From Histoplasma ohiense (taxonomy: Eukaryota > Ascomycota > Eurotiomycetes > Onygenales > Ajellomycetaceae), in contig JAEVHH010000006.1 in NCBI GenBank assembly GCA_017607445.1, positions 1,736,001 to 1,800,000 on the forward strand: a stretch of 64,000 bases of DNA. Reading direction: 5' to 3'. The notes beneath the pieces are model-generated. The model did not search any database and was not told where the DNA came from. It saw nothing but the letters and a program-made list of their open reading frames with translations. The first letter of the stretch is position 1. Every line of letters starts with the position of its first letter. Positions 33,870 through 47,077 of this stretch are shown one piece after another. Position numbers and translations under genes: made by a program.

Positions 33870-35719
33870 ATGCTGACAGCTAGAATCTGTGATATCAGAG
33901 TCTCTAGATCTAACTCTATAACATCTGCAATTTCATTCTCATTCACAGATGTGTTCTTTATTCTGCAGAAATTGTTGTCATCAACAACTACAGACTTCTT
34001 TATTCAACAATTTTCATTAACTTGCAGATCTTTTTGCATCATCTTGATACATTGATCTAACTTTGTATTTTCTTTTGTCTTTAGTGATTTAAAGATTCTC
34101 TTATGCAGCTTCTCTTGCAGAATAGAGAGCTCTGTCAAAAAAACTGTATATTTTACAAAATCTGAGCAATGATTTGATACATCTGTGGGATTATTTTTCT
34201 CAGAATGATGCTCTATTTCAAAATCAAACACTGAAAGCATTTTCATTCAACAAATCTGATATTCATTTAGCTGCTTCATTGTCATGAAGTGCTGGAGATT
34301 GACATGATCAGATAAAACAGTTATTGAGTGTCTGCTATTATATAGATAGTGATATCATTGTCTGAAAGCTTCTACAATTGATAATATTTCTAAATCATAT
34401 ATTTGATAACATCTTTCTGCTTCTGTGAGCTTTTTAGATCAAAATGTGATTGAGTGTCAGTGATTATCATTCATTAATTGTGATATTACTGCAGTGATTG
34501 CAATATCAGATCTGTCTGTTTCTATACAGAGTTTTCACTGCAGATCAAAGTGAATCAACAACAGTGTTTTTGTAAAGCATTCTTTTAACTGCAAAATTGC
34601 ATGCTTGCAGTTTTCATCTAACTGAACAGATGTGTTATTCTTCTCTCTTTTTATTTTATAATCTTTTAACAATTCAGTCAGAGATGCTGTTATTATTGAG
34701 AACTTGTATATAAATTGATGATAGAAATTAATAAATTCTAGAAATATTTGTAATTTGTTTATAGTTCACAGTTCTGATCAATCTAGAATTGTGTTGATAT
34801 GGTATTTCTCAACAGTAATACTCTGTGTGATAACCACAAAACTCAAAAATTCAATTTCTGTTGCATGGAATGTATACTTACTAAGTTTGACATATAGTCT
34901 TCAATGCCTTAACTGTTCCAGCACATTCTTAACATGAATGACATATTCATTAAGTGTGTTTGAATAGATTACAATATCATCAAAATAAGTCATGCAATAT
35001 ATGTCTAAAAGATTGCTGAGGCCTTTGTTGATATAAGATTGAAAGATCACAGAGACATTGATTAACTCAAAAGATAAAACTAAATATTCAAAGTGTTCAT
35101 ATTGTGTTTGAAATGCTGTTTTTCATTCATTCTCTGCTCATATGTGAATTCTATGATATGTGTCTCTAAGATTCAGCTGTGTATATATTTTGACATCTGC
35201 TAATCTATCAAGTATTTCACTTATTAAGAACAGTGAATATCAATTCTTGACTGTTATTTCATTCAATTCTTAATAATCCATGCAAAGATGCAGGGTTTCA
35301 TCTTTCTTCAGTGTGAATAATACTGATGCATCAGCTGAGCTCTTGAATAAATGTATTCAATTCTTCTCTAATATTTTTTTGATATATTCTTGAAGAACAG
35401 AGAGTTCTTGAAATGATAAGTTATATATTAATCAGTATAAAAGTTTTTTGTCAGATTTGAAATCTATGATATGATTGTGAGGTGCATGTTCTACATCAAA
35501 TATGTTTTCTTGAAATACATCAAGATAATCTTTATAATCATCTGAGATATTTGACTCAGTTGCTGCATTCACAGCTTGTAATGATAAGACAGTGAATATA
35601 ATATTATCATCATCAATTAGTATTGCAAATTCTTTGACAGTATTCAGATGCATATAATTAATATTTGATGCTTTTCTATAGATTCAGCATCTTTGCACTC
35701 AATTAATATCAGAGTTCAC
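33870..35719 (-). pseudogene. Gypsy E1 RT-RNase H remnant
   Basis: Minus-strand fragments show the RNase H end (LSVFDFEIEHHSEKNNPTDV near 34150-34240), RT with a YFDDIVIYS-type box (about 34950-35000), and the RT N-terminal side DYLDVFQENIFDVEHAPHN (about 35470-35560). Integrase and 3' LTR are missing on the left. The copy is cut at 35720 by hAT D1 and continues at 41591. Confidence 0.82.
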
Positions 35720-36109
35720 TAGGCTGGCTGGTGGGACCATGAATTTCACATTTGATTTGGTTTGGTTTGGTCCCAGTCCATTTCTTGGCGTGATTTCCAG
35801 TGGGATCAGAATCAGAATGGGAGTGTAAAGAGATCAAAATTTTCAGAAATGAAGTGTAAAAGAACCAGATTTAGACCTAACATGACTATTATGAAATCAA
35901 CAAAATTTATTATTTCATGCAAAGTGACTGACTATGAAAAACAAGAATGTGATCTGAGACTGATTATGATTTTAGCTCAAGTTTGATCCTGTTCTGATGA
36001 TTATGTAATACATGACAATTGATAACAATTATTGATAACACTCACAATACATGACAATTGGTAATGATTATTGATAACACTCACAAGCTCATTAATACTA
36101 TATACAATC

Positions 36110-38497
36110 ACACTCAATTTTTTTCTCCACTATATCATTGAAAGAGAATTCTGCCACAATAGAATTCTTATCAACAATTTCTTTTTCTTTTTCATGCTTA
36201 ATCATCATCAATTTCTTTACAGTTTCTTCTTGCAATTGACTACAATGATAGTGACAAATATCTTGACTTGAGTTAAACTTTCTCTCCATACCAACTCCTG
36301 TCAATGGAATTGTCAGAATATTGCATGTCATCATTGCCACTGTTGAATACTGACTGCTGATCATCCTCCACAGATCTAAAATAGATTTTTCTTTGATATT
36401 AACAGAATCATCATATAGATAGCAGTCAAATTCAGTGTTGCAAGAATTTTGTTTGCTCAGATTTTCAGCAGCAATCAACAAATACAAATCCTTAATCAAT
36501 AAATATTAGTAACAGATTAATATCAATATCTCAGTGAGTATTATAAAAAACAAAGTTACTAACCAAAGAATCATGCTCTATTGACTCTTCAATTTGTGTA
36601 TTATTCTATTCATATTGTCAATAGTTGTTGTTGTAGTATGTTCAAGCTATATCAACATAGATTTGTTGTTCTTCCGCCGTCCAATCTCTGGGAGTATATG
36701 CATTGATTCAATGAGAGGGATCAAGTACAGCAGCAACAGTATAGTAATCAGCAAATGATTGATTGATTCTCACATAATACTCTGCAAGTTTGTCTTGAGC
36801 TCTTTCAATTGCTGCAGAAATAACTCTATTTCAGAATTGCTCTTCTCATATATGAGTCATCTGAGTTTTCAAATGAGTAAATAAACTGTTGTATATTCAT
36901 CAAGAAGCTTGCATCATTGATGTTACTGTAATAAACACAGTCTTTGTTGTTTTGTAAAAGATAAACAACAGTTCAACAATATATTTTAACTGTGTCCACT
37001 CTGTATCAGAAAGTTTCAGAGCATGAATCTTCTCTTGCTCAGAATTCTGAACCCAATGATTCACAGCATCTTTTAGTTGAAGTGCTCAAACTGCCATCTT
37101 ATAGATAGAACTTCATCATATTCAAACATCTTATATCATATTAAAAGGAGGAACTGAGCTGTGTGTGGCTTGAATATTGTGGAATTGTTGTTGTTGTTTG
37201 GGAGAAGTACTGATTGCATTGGCAATGTGATGAATCTAAAAAAGATAATAAAATAGTTAGCAAATTGATCAATTTTCACTGAAGCATTATCAAATATCAT
37301 TACCTTGTGAAGAGTTGATGAGAATGTGATGTGAGTAACAATTTCAATATCATTCTCATCAAAACAACTGACCAGTTCTGTGTTTTCAGATTCAATATTC
37401 AGACCTTTAATCAATGCTTGAACAACAAGCTGAATAATGTGTGCAATACAGAGAATATGTCTATGTTTATCATTTCATCTATACAATACCAGTTTTTGTT
37501 TCAGACTCTGCATCATGATCAAGTTGTTTGCTGCATTGTCTGTTGTGATTGTGAGAAGATCTGATGAAATATCTCAGTAATCATTTTTAATGATTGTCAT
37601 GAGAATATCAGCCATATATTCATCTGTATGACTGCTCTTCAATTGTTCAAAGCCAATCAATTTCTCTTTATAATTACAATCCTCATCAATGAAATAACAA
37701 ACTGCACTCAAAAAGAATAGATTGTTGATGCTTGTTCATGCATCCACTGCCAGTGATATCTTCTGTTGTTTCTTCAACAGAAGTTCAAGTTGTCACATAT
37801 CATTGTTGTAATATGTATTGAGGAAAGAGCAGAGACTGGATTGATGAGGAATTTGAATATGTGAATTAAGTATTTGAAATAAAGTTCAAAATTCCGAGTT
37901 TTCAACAGCACACAGTGGAAGATTCAAGAATATACATAGATGTAGAAGTTGTTCTTGAAAGTTGTCTGATGAAAGAGTTGGAATTGAAAGATTGACATCA
38001 GTTCATTGTCATTTTTGCATGTTTTCCTGCAAAATAGTACATAAGTGTTACCAAATATTGTTACCATTAATGAGAGTAGATGATATAAGTACCAGTCCAT
38101 GAAGAATATTCTGATGTTTTCCTCTAAGCTGTAGACAATCAGCAGATTTCAAATGTTGTGTGATTTCTTCTGATTCATATCCACTTCAGAATGGATGTTT
38201 TTGTATGAAGTTGCAATGATTACAGCAGAGAAATGGCTCTTCAGTGATCTTCACAGCAACTTGTTGAAAGTTTTTTCATAGATCTCCTCATTGTCTATAC
38301 TGGTTTTTCCATAGATTGTGTTGTTTTTCATCATCAAGAAAAAAGGAAGTATGCATTCATCAGACTTGAAAGAGCTCATTTTGTGAGGATTTGTAAACAA
38401 TATAAATTGTTTGATCCACTCTTATTTCTATAAGATCTTGAATCTTCATTAAAGAAGGTGATGAATTCCCTGATTCAGCAATTACTGAAGTTGCCAT
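36110..38497 (-). pseudogene. hAT transposase of D1
   Basis: It starts at ATG 38497 (MATSVIAESGNSSPS). A BED-finger-like CCNHCNF...HLKSADC segment follows near 38130-38260, then LCIAHIIQLVVQAL-type catalytic-domain sequence (best seen in D2). The C-terminal dimerisation domain is at about 36230-36400, with TIPLTGVGMERKFNSSQDICHY, a mutated form of the hAT IPxSSxGxERxFS motif. In-frame stops throughout indicate inactivation. Confidence 0.88.
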
Positions 38498-39004
38498 GAT
38501 GAATATAAATGATGAGAAATTATGTGTGGAATGAATTCTGAGAATAATAAAGTTAAGAAATTTGTTGAGTTTTTTTTTACTCCCTTTTCATTAACCCACT
38601 CTAATTGGTTAGAACACTAGTAGAATATATTTATAAACAACAACAAAATTATGATAAAATAGAAAAGAATGATAATTAAAATATTAAAGATATTATTAAG
38701 GTTTATACAAAAAGTTGATTCATTAGATATATTATCTATCTCTAATATATCACAATTCTGCAGTATGAATTTATCACCTTTCATTGTTTACTGATACTAT
38801 ATGTAAAGTCACACACACCTTACAGTATACATACACATATATATATATATATATATCATGAGCATAATATCACTATGATAATATATTCTCACAACAAAGA
38901 ATTGCATAATGTAAAATATCAAATAAAAAATTTGTAATCTCTGACAGATAATAATACAATTAATTTAACAAAAATATTAAAAAACAAACATATAAAAAAA
39001 AAAA

Positions 39005-39930
39005 ATTTTTCTTAGATTATTTTCTCTTCTTCTTCAACTTTCTTCTTCTTCTTCTTCTTCTTCTTCTTCTTCTTCTTCTCTTTCTCTTTCTCTTCATTCT
39101 TCACAATTCAATTCTTCTCTTTCTTCTTCTTTCTCTTCTTCTTCTTCTCATCTGAGAAAACAATCATCTCAAAACCCTTCTCAGCTATCTTCTCAGATGA
39201 GAGAGAATTCTTCTCTCTTTTCATCAGATTCACTTGAGCTTCAAAGTTCTGCATCTTCTGATCTGCTGCCTCAGATTCTACCTCTGCAGCAAGCAAATTA
39301 GCATGCTCAGAAAGCAATGCTATCTTCTCAATGTTCTGAATCATTGAGTGCATATGAGATCTAAACAAGGCCTCAATGCTCTGATTCTCTTCAGAAGCCT
39401 GCTAATCAATTAGACAACAGAATTGTTATCAAAAAGTATTATCAATGAATATATTCAAAATACAATCTATCAGTTTGAACTTCTTTGTCTTGTGGACAAA
39501 TACATCTTCAATCTTCTTCTGATGATGCTTTTTTGCAGCTGTCATCTTCTCAGTTCTCTTTCTCTTCATCTTGATCTCAAATCATTTCTGTGAGTGCTTC
39601 TGATTTCAGTGCTGCTGCATGAGCAACTCCACTGCTTTCTTCTTCAACTTCTCACACATTGAGTCATCAGCATCATTCCTTTCATAATATTAGTCAAATT
39701 TCAGCAGAAGCATTACTCAAAATCATTATTAATTTACTTCATTACAGAGTTTTTTCAAGACAATATGATGTGCCTTGTGATCAGTCTCTTCATGCTTGAA
39801 GAATTCTTTCTCTTTCCTCTCAAGATGATGGCAGCACTTGCATGTCTTGATGATACACAGAGCCATCAAATGTTCCTTGAAGAGAAGGACAGACATGTTT
39901 TCAGCAGAAGAGAGGGAGAGAAACACATTC
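39005..39930 (-). pseudogene. Second gene remnant of hAT D1, unknown function
   Basis: Minus-strand frames at 39729-39926 (Cys/His/Glu-rich, CKCCHHLERKEKEFFKHEET) and 39108-39368 (MHSMIQNIEKIALLSEHANL, then a Lys-rich tail), with a Lys-rich piece between (about 39500-39690). The same pieces occur in D2 at equivalent positions. The Leu/Glu segment plus poly-Lys tail resembles the C-terminal region of fungal pogo-type transposases, but this is only style. The frame order suggests several exons or frame losses. Confidence 0.5.
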
Positions 39931-41590
39931 TAATTGTAATGATGAAGATTTCTAGAGAAAATAATATATTCTTTTTATAAGTTACTATCCACACAGAAAT
40001 GTGATGAGAAGAACAGAGATATATCAAAGAATTCAAGAAGAAAGAAAATCTACTTCTATATATTATGAGAAATTACATATCTCATAGCAACACTGTTTGT
40101 ATTTTTGTGCTACTTGTTGATATCATATACTGCATGCACTCTGCAAGTTATATTATGACTGAATGCAGATGAGATGTTTCTTTGTTGCTATAGAGATTAT
40201 TTGCATATACAATCTCTCAGTTTAACATTCACATATGTTTTTCTTTTTCTTTGTTCTTTCTCTCTTCTCTCTCTAACCCATCATAATTCCACAGCAGTAT
40301 GTTAACTATTAAAAGCAATATAAATATCTCAATGTTTTCTGCAAATGAATATTGATTGATTAATTGATTCTATCTAGCAAATTCATTGCCACAAATCTCT
40401 GTTCTTCTCTCTCTGAAATCTACACATCTATTCTCTGCACTCATCCCCTCTCACTTCTCAATTCCTCCCCCCTCTTCCAATGAAAAAAATGGTCTGTGAT
40501 AAGAATATCTCTCATCAGAGGGCAATGTCAACAACTGCTGCTTTTCACAAGACAGTATATGAGCAGTGAGTGGCAGAGTGGGAAGCAGTCTGAGCTCATC
40601 ATCACAAATGACATTTCAATGCTCGCTGTGCTGTGTGAAAGGTGCACAACCCCCACCCTTGTATGAAAAAAGTGAATAAGCAGAGTATGAAATTCAAAGT
40701 AACATTTTTTGATAATGCTAGATACTGATATAGAAGTAGAAGCTATTCATGAGATCTGTTATTATCAGAAGTCTGAGGATCTCATTTTCTTCAAGACTGT
40801 GTTTGCATATCTTGTCTGAGAGATTGATGAGAGAAAGTATTGCTTCCAGCATTCTGCTCTCAATGCTCTTCAAGTTGCTGTGGAGACAACATTGATCACA
40901 CTTTTTGAGTGTATGATATCATGTGAAAACAGATGTAACAATATCTCACTAATCATTTCATAGATGATCTTAAGACTATGATTCATCATGAGCAGATGAC
41001 CCTCACTGTGAGGGATATTAGATTGATAATGAAGATTGTTGAAGAATTGAATAGTAATTTTTTTGACAATTATAGATTGAAAAAATGAGTTTTGTTTTAT
41101 TTTTATTTTTTTTTTTCATTATTTTTTTTTTTGCTGAAGATTTTTGTTTTTTTTTTTTTTATAATATTCTCAGTTGTTGTTTTTGTTTTTGTTTTTTAAT
41201 TTTCAAAATGTCTACAGGCATATAATGATATTTCTGTTGTGACATCAAAAAGATAATGATATTTGATAACACTCACATCATAATTAGCTACCATCCAGCA
41301 TAAAGGTATATGTATTATGTAATTATGAGTAAATCATGGTTCTGTTTGGTCCCATTTTGTAAAATGGGACCAAATGAGACTGTGACTCAGAAATCAAGAT
41401 AAGAACAGTATTCAGAATCTAAATATTTCTCATAAACAGTGAAATGAAACCAGAGCTATAATACAAACAGTGTAAAGTGACTGGTTTGAAAAACAATATA
41501 TGAGACCAGGATCAAAATATACGAGAATGAGACCAACGCTAAAATTGATCATGGTCTCATACACGGTCACACGGCCAGTCTAGAGTTCAC

Positions 41591-41907
41591 AGCTTTCAAT
41601 TACAGTATACTCAAAATTACATCATATCTGCTAATATCAGCTTCTTCAAAATGGTGGAATTTTTCTCAGAGAATATGTTCATCATTGATAATCTTCATTG
41701 CAGCTCTTCATTATTTATATGATTTAATTTTATGATTATCAACTGCTTCCACTACTTTTGGTTTATCTTCTGTCTTTGAGAAATATTTTGATGCCCAGAT
41801 GTGTGACACAAAGTTTGCATTCATATCAGAATTCACTAGCATTCACATCATCACCCATTCTGCTTCTGTCAGCATTCACATATTCATCATCAATAACTGT
41901 TTATCTC
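41591..41907 (-). pseudogene. Gypsy E1 fragment between the two insertions
   Basis: Continuation of E1 after the D1 target duplication. It lies between the RT part and gag and probably covers the protease/zinc-knuckle region (Cys- and His-containing frames near 41790-41880 on minus). It ends with ATCTC (41903-41907), the target site of Gypsy B. Confidence 0.6.
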
Positions 41908-42378
41908 TGTAACGGGCGTACTTCGATTAACGATTTGGTACTATCCTAATTACAGATTATGAATTGATTAAGAAAAGAAAGAGAAAAGAAATCAGAAGAA
42001 AAGGTCATACAAAGAAGGTTCTTATAGAGGAAAGTTCAGAGTGGAAGAATATCAGAAGCCGCTTCACAGTGGAGCATGGAGCAGAAGAACATTAAGAGGT
42101 ACATGTAAGAATTGTTAGAAGCTATATGAGTGTGGAATGTAGGGCAGAGGAATCATTGAGAGCTATGTGAAAGAATTGTTAGAGACTATATGAGTGCAGA
42201 ACACAGAGTGAGAGAATGTAAGAAGCTATATGAAAGAATTGTTAGAAACTACACAAGTGCAGAGCACAGAGTGAAAGAACATTGAGAGTTATGTGAGATC
42301 ACAATGATCAGAAACAAGCAGATGCAGAAGAGAAGTTGATTGTGTAAGTTGATTACTAATGAGTGCTAATCTGTCACA
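41908..42378 (-). repeat. 3' LTR of Gypsy B
   Basis: 471 bp, TGTAACGGGCGTACTTCG to CTGTCACA. It contains three to four roughly 64-bp tandem units and keeps several CpG sites lost in the partner LTR. Confidence 0.94.
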
Positions 42379-42392
42379 TTATCCCCCCCTAC
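42379..42392 (-). other. Polypurine tract of Gypsy B
   Basis: Minus strand GTAGGGGGGATAA directly precedes the 3' LTR and overlaps the end of the chromodomain frame. Confidence 0.8.
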
Positions 42393-42399
42393 CAGGGTG

Positions 42400-45300
42400 A
42401 GTGAGAACTCATAGGTGTCGAGGGCAGCAGTGTCCTCCAAGGCAGACACAGATTCTCAGATCAGACAATCATATTCTATTCATTTGACAAGGTATTCACA
42501 GTGGTGGTGGTTGGTTCTATCATCAAGAATTGCTTTGATTTCCCACTTGAGTTCATTGTCTTCTTCTATGATGGTGGGTGGCTGCCAATTGGAGGTTCTC
42601 TGTGAGAGGAATGGATCCTCGGCTGCAGGTTGGAGCAGGTTTGTATGAAAGACATTGTGAATGTCAGACAGAGTGTTGAGTTGATAATCATGTGTGCCTA
42701 GCACTTTCTTCACCATATACTTGGCATGGTGGTAATCTAGTGTACACAAGAGGTGGTCTGTTCTTATGTTTTTGAGATCCAGTCAGACTTTGTCTTCTAC
42801 ATAGTATTGGGTTGCAGAACTTCTTCTGATGTTCATTTGATTCTCATAATCTTGCTGAGCACTGGTCATTGAAGCTTCTGCTCATTCACAGACTTTCTTC
42901 AGCTTGCTCATGATGTTCTCTGCTGTCTGTATGAGGCTGCGGGTGTATGTGATTTCTCAGAGAGTCTCAGAGAAGTTCAGAACCTCTAAGTTGTATTCAT
43001 GTAGAAGGAAGAATGGGCTTACACCTGTCATAGCAGAATCTCAATCATTAATTGCAATCTCAGTGTGTGGCAGCAGGTTGCTTCAGTTGTCTTGTGTGTA
43101 ATTGCAGAACTTACAGAGGATGTTCTTTACTGTTTGTATCATTCTCTCAGTAGCTCCATCAGTCTCTGGGTGGTACACTGTTGATAACTTTCATTCAATT
43201 CTTAATAATTGACATACACAGGCTCAGAGTGCACTGATGAATTGACTGCCTCTATCTGACACAATGAATGAAGGCAGATCATGTATACAATAGAACAGGC
43301 TTCTGACAAAGGCATCTGCAACTACTTCAGTGTTCATCTTGTCACAGAGCTGTAGTATTACACTCTTGCTGAGTCAGTTGATGATGACTAGAATGTTCAT
43401 AGAACCTTCACTTTTGAGTAAGGAAACTGCAAAATCAATAGCTATATTGTGCCAAGTTTGGTTGGGGACAGATAGAGGCTTCAGCATCCCTTTTTGATGT
43501 TCATGTCATGCTGTCACTGAGCCACAGCAATCACAGTTGTGTATGAACTGGTGTATATCTTTTGACATATCTGGTCAGTAGAATTCTTGAGTGATGATGT
43601 TGTACATGATTTTGTGTTCTGAGTGCTCAGTCATCAACAAGTCATGAATTTCTTGCATGATCTGTGTTTGTAGAGGTTCTGAATTGGGGATCCATCATCT
43701 ATCTTGAAAGTGTAAGCAGTTGTCATCATCAATTAAACATGCTGAGATATCTGTTCTTGAGTATACACTTGTGGGGAATTGAGGTGCTCTGTTTTGTACA
43801 GCTTCAGCAGCTTGTTGTCAGAATTCATCTGCTTCTGTCACTAGCTTTCATTGTTCTTCAAGCAAGGGTTCTTGAGCTTGGGACTGATTGACATGTACAT
43901 GAGGTTTGTCTGATTGTGTAGGACTTTCTATGATTGCAGGGTTGATTAATTGATGCTCTCAATGTTTCCATCTATTGTCCAAGTCATCAGATGGTATATC
44001 TTGTTCTCAGTGGAACAGAGCATCCACAAGGGTGTTCTCTACTTCAGATTGATAATGAATTGTGAATGAAAAACAGCTAAGAAACAATGACCAATACATA
44101 TATCTTTCAGTGAGCTTACAAATGATTGTGAAGTACTCTAAGTTCTTATGATTGATAACAATCTCAAACTTTTCAATGCTCATAAGTTTGGACTCTCATT
44201 TTTTGAGGCATTATATGATTGCTAGGAGCTTCTTGTCATAGATCTCATAGTTGCATTTGATGGGTGACATCTTTTTCAAGGTGAAGGCACAGAGTTGTAG
44301 AACATCTTCATTATCATATTGCATCAGTGCCCCACCTACTATGTAATCTGAGGTGTCTGTTTCGAGAATTGTATGCTTATTCAGATTGAATGATTGCAGC
44401 ATTGGAGTGTTTGTGAACATACACTTCAGCTTTTTGAATGCTGCATCCGCTTCATCAGTTCATTGGAACATGGTGTCTTTCTGGGTCAGGTCTGTCAGTG
44501 GTTGTATGATATCAGAGAAGTCTTTGATGAATCTTTGATAGAAGTTGGCAAATCCTAGAAAGCTTCTAGTCCCTTTTACTGAGACTGATGCCTCTCAGTT
44601 GAGGATTGCTTCCATCTTCTTAGAATCCATGCATACACCTTTTTCAGCTTCAATGATGAATTCTAGATAGGTTGTAGACTTGGTCTTGAAGTCACATTTG
44701 TCAATGTTCACTTGCAGTCTGACTTTTCATAGGTGGTCAAGCACTTGTCATACATGCTTGCAGTGCTCAGTGAGTGGTCCATCAGTGAAGATCAGAATAT
44801 CATCCATGTACACTGAGGTGATCTCATCAAGCAGATCTCATAGAGCCCAGTTAATGTATTTCTGGAATGTGCTCAGAGCATTTGCTAATCCAAAAGGGGT
44901 CACTGTCCATTTGTATAATCTGTAATGTGTACAAAAAGTGGTTAGTCATTTGTCACCTTCATTAATCCTTATCTTATAGAAGGCTGCAGAGATGTTAAGC
45001 TTCATAAATCATTTTGCTTTTCCTACTCATTCAAGTGTTTTGTTGATGAGTGGGAGAGAGTATTGGTCCTTCTGTGTAATCTTGTTGAGTTCTTGGTAGT
45101 CAATGCAGAATTGTAAGCCTTCTTCTGATTTCTTCATGAACAGTACAGGTGCTGCAGTGGGTGAGTTGCTAACACAAATGAAGCCTTTGTTCAATAGTCT
45201 GTTGAGTGTTTTTTGTAGGACAAGGAGCTTGTCATGTGACATGCTGTAGAGAGAACCTCAGAGTGGTTGTGAGTCCTTACTGTTCTTCTTGATGAGCTTG

Positions 45301-45950
45301 ATTGTATGATCTATGCTGGGTCCTTGGTGAGAAGGAAGCTTTTCAGCTTCTTTTTCATCAAACACATCTGCGAAGTCTTTGTACAATTTGAGTAGTTTCT
45401 TGTGTGGTTTCTTGGGGTCTTTGAGTTCTAGCTTTTCTAATGCTTTTTTGATATCTGCCATGCTAGCAGTGAACACTTGGATGTTCTTCTTCTCATGCAC
45501 TTGGTGGGTTAGTAGTTTGTACACTTTCACTGATATCTGGGTGAGATCAGCAGTTCTATCAACATTCTTCTCATAAACACAGTTGCCTTCTGAGAAAATA
45601 AGGCAGCAGTTGTGTGTGTTCAACAAGGTTCCAAATTCTGTGAGTCATGATAGGCTGAGTATTAGATCATACTCAAGGTCTTGTATTTTGTATGCATATA
45701 CATTCTTTTTCTCATGTCCTTCTACATCAACATTAAATCTTACCATGTTGTAGGAGGCGGATCCTCTGGAGCTGTCAAATCCACTGAGCTTATATGGTTT
45801 GAGAAAGAGGATACACTGGAGCTTATGCTTCTCGACCAGCTGGGTGTCTATAAGAGTGTAGTGAAGGAAACCACTGTCTATCATTGCTTGTATGTTGACT
45901 AAGCTATTTACAATGACAGAGATCATGATTGTGTCCATTTGCATCTTCTG
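42400..45950 (-). pseudogene. Gypsy B pol remnant: PR-RT-RNaseH-IN-chromodomain
   Basis: Protease is at 45645-45944 with AMIDSGFLHYTLID. The RT N-terminus is at 45027-45242 (FCIDYQELNKITQKDQYSLP), with the active-site box SVYMDDILIF near 44800-44830. RNase H is at 44211-44420 (TILETDTSDYIVGGALMQ). Integrase spans about 42800-43700. The C-terminal GxHNVFHTNLL-type segment and chromodomain (CEYLVK, then frame-interrupted EYDCLI-ES) are at 42400-42749. Frames are broken by scattered TGA/TAA, but long stretches are open. Confidence 0.9.
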
Positions 45951-46059
45951 CTTGAATCTCCAGCTAGCTTTCTGCTTCTTGAGCTCTTGTCTGTGTTTTA
46001 GAGTGAGAGCTCATCTTTTCCCTGTTCTTGCCTATCCACGGGCGATGCAGTGTTTACGC

Positions 46060-47077
46060 ATGTGGGGGGTTTACTTGAGGTGATCACATTTGAATATTGA
46101 TTTGCAAAGTGTTCTGACTTGTTGCAGTGTATGCAGACTTCTCTGACAATTCAGTCAGCAGCATTCTTCTCTGAGATGTTGGGGATCCTCAGGTGGCTTG
46201 CATTTACATGTGGAACTCAGTTCATTGATTCTGATTTGGAGGTGGGGGGTGCTGCAGAGTGGTTTGGAATGTATGCATTTGTTCAGCAGAATCCTCTGCA
46301 ATTTTGAAGTATGTGGAACTGAGACAGATTGTTGTCCAACAGACAAAGATCAGCACAGAATTCACTGTATGTTGAGAGCTTTGGACACTCTATACTTCAG
46401 TTATGCAATTGAAAGTTCAAGTTCTTGAACAATATGTTGATCTTGATGATGTCATCCCAGTCTTACCCACCTGCTTCTAGGAGCTTGTGATTGAATTCAG
46501 GAAGATAAGTTGTCAATGCAACATTCATCTGACAAGTCTGATTAAGCCAGTCTAATGCCTTGGCTTGAAGTGTAGGATTGAGGAAGAGGGAGTTGAGTTG
46601 TTGGAAGACTAGCTCTGGTGTATGCTGGTGGTCCTGGCAATGGCTCATCCAGGATTGGAATTTTGCTAATGCATCACCATTCAACCTGCTATGGATATAC
46701 CACACTTGATTGGATAGCGAGCCTATTGCTCATCCATCAATGTCCAATTTGGTGTTCACTTTTGACTTCCACACAAGGTAGAGCGCTAGATCTCTCTCAT
46801 ATTTATCAAGAATTGAGAGCTTCTCTCTTGAGGGCTTTTTGTGAGGTGTGGGTGTAGAAGGAATGGTGAACATGGAAGTGCTCATCTCAGCAAGTTGTTG
46901 TTGCAATTCAGCCATCTGTAGTGTCTGCTGCTGAAGGATGCTTTGTAGGTCTAAGTTATCGTCCACTGCATTTGGATGTGGTGGGTGTTTGTAGAATTGC
47001 TTGTAGTTCATTTCAATATCTAAGGACATATAATAATAAAAAAAAAGAAAAGGAATACTTGGTTCTCTCACAGGCAC
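46060..47077 (-). pseudogene. Gypsy B gag remnant
   Basis: Frames 46730-47077 (MNYKQFYKHPPHPN; Gln-rich coiled coil LQQQLAEM) and 46463-46705 (FQSWMSHCQDHQHTPELVFQQL) are the Gag N-terminus and capsid-like part. The zinc knuckle near 46085-46140 reads CIHCNKSEHFANQY: the fourth ligand (Cys) is Tyr here but Cys in copy B1. A C/G-to-T/A change therefore destroyed it. Confidence 0.85.

Larger units (their letters stand above)
35720..41582 (-). mobile_element. Full-length hAT transposon D1 (5863 bp)
   Basis: A perfect 8-bp target duplication GAGTTCAC (35712-35719 and 41583-41590) flanks the element, the hAT signature. The ends are short imperfect inverted repeats: TAGGCTGGC against, at the right end read inward, TAGACTGGC. 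Subterminal features are a TTTGG repeat on the left and, on the right, a near-perfect palindrome (TGGTCCCATTTT / AAAATGGGACCA, about 41350-41376). Transposase is on the minus strand in the left half. A second conserved gene remnant lies at about 39.1-39.9 kb, and poly-T tracts at 41100-41165. It inserted into Gypsy E1. Confidence 0.93.

Noticed and set aside
36071..36271. Plus-strand small ORFs repeated at 52726-52926
   Set aside because: They are shadows of the minus-strand hAT transposase C-terminus, conserved only because the two hAT copies are similar.
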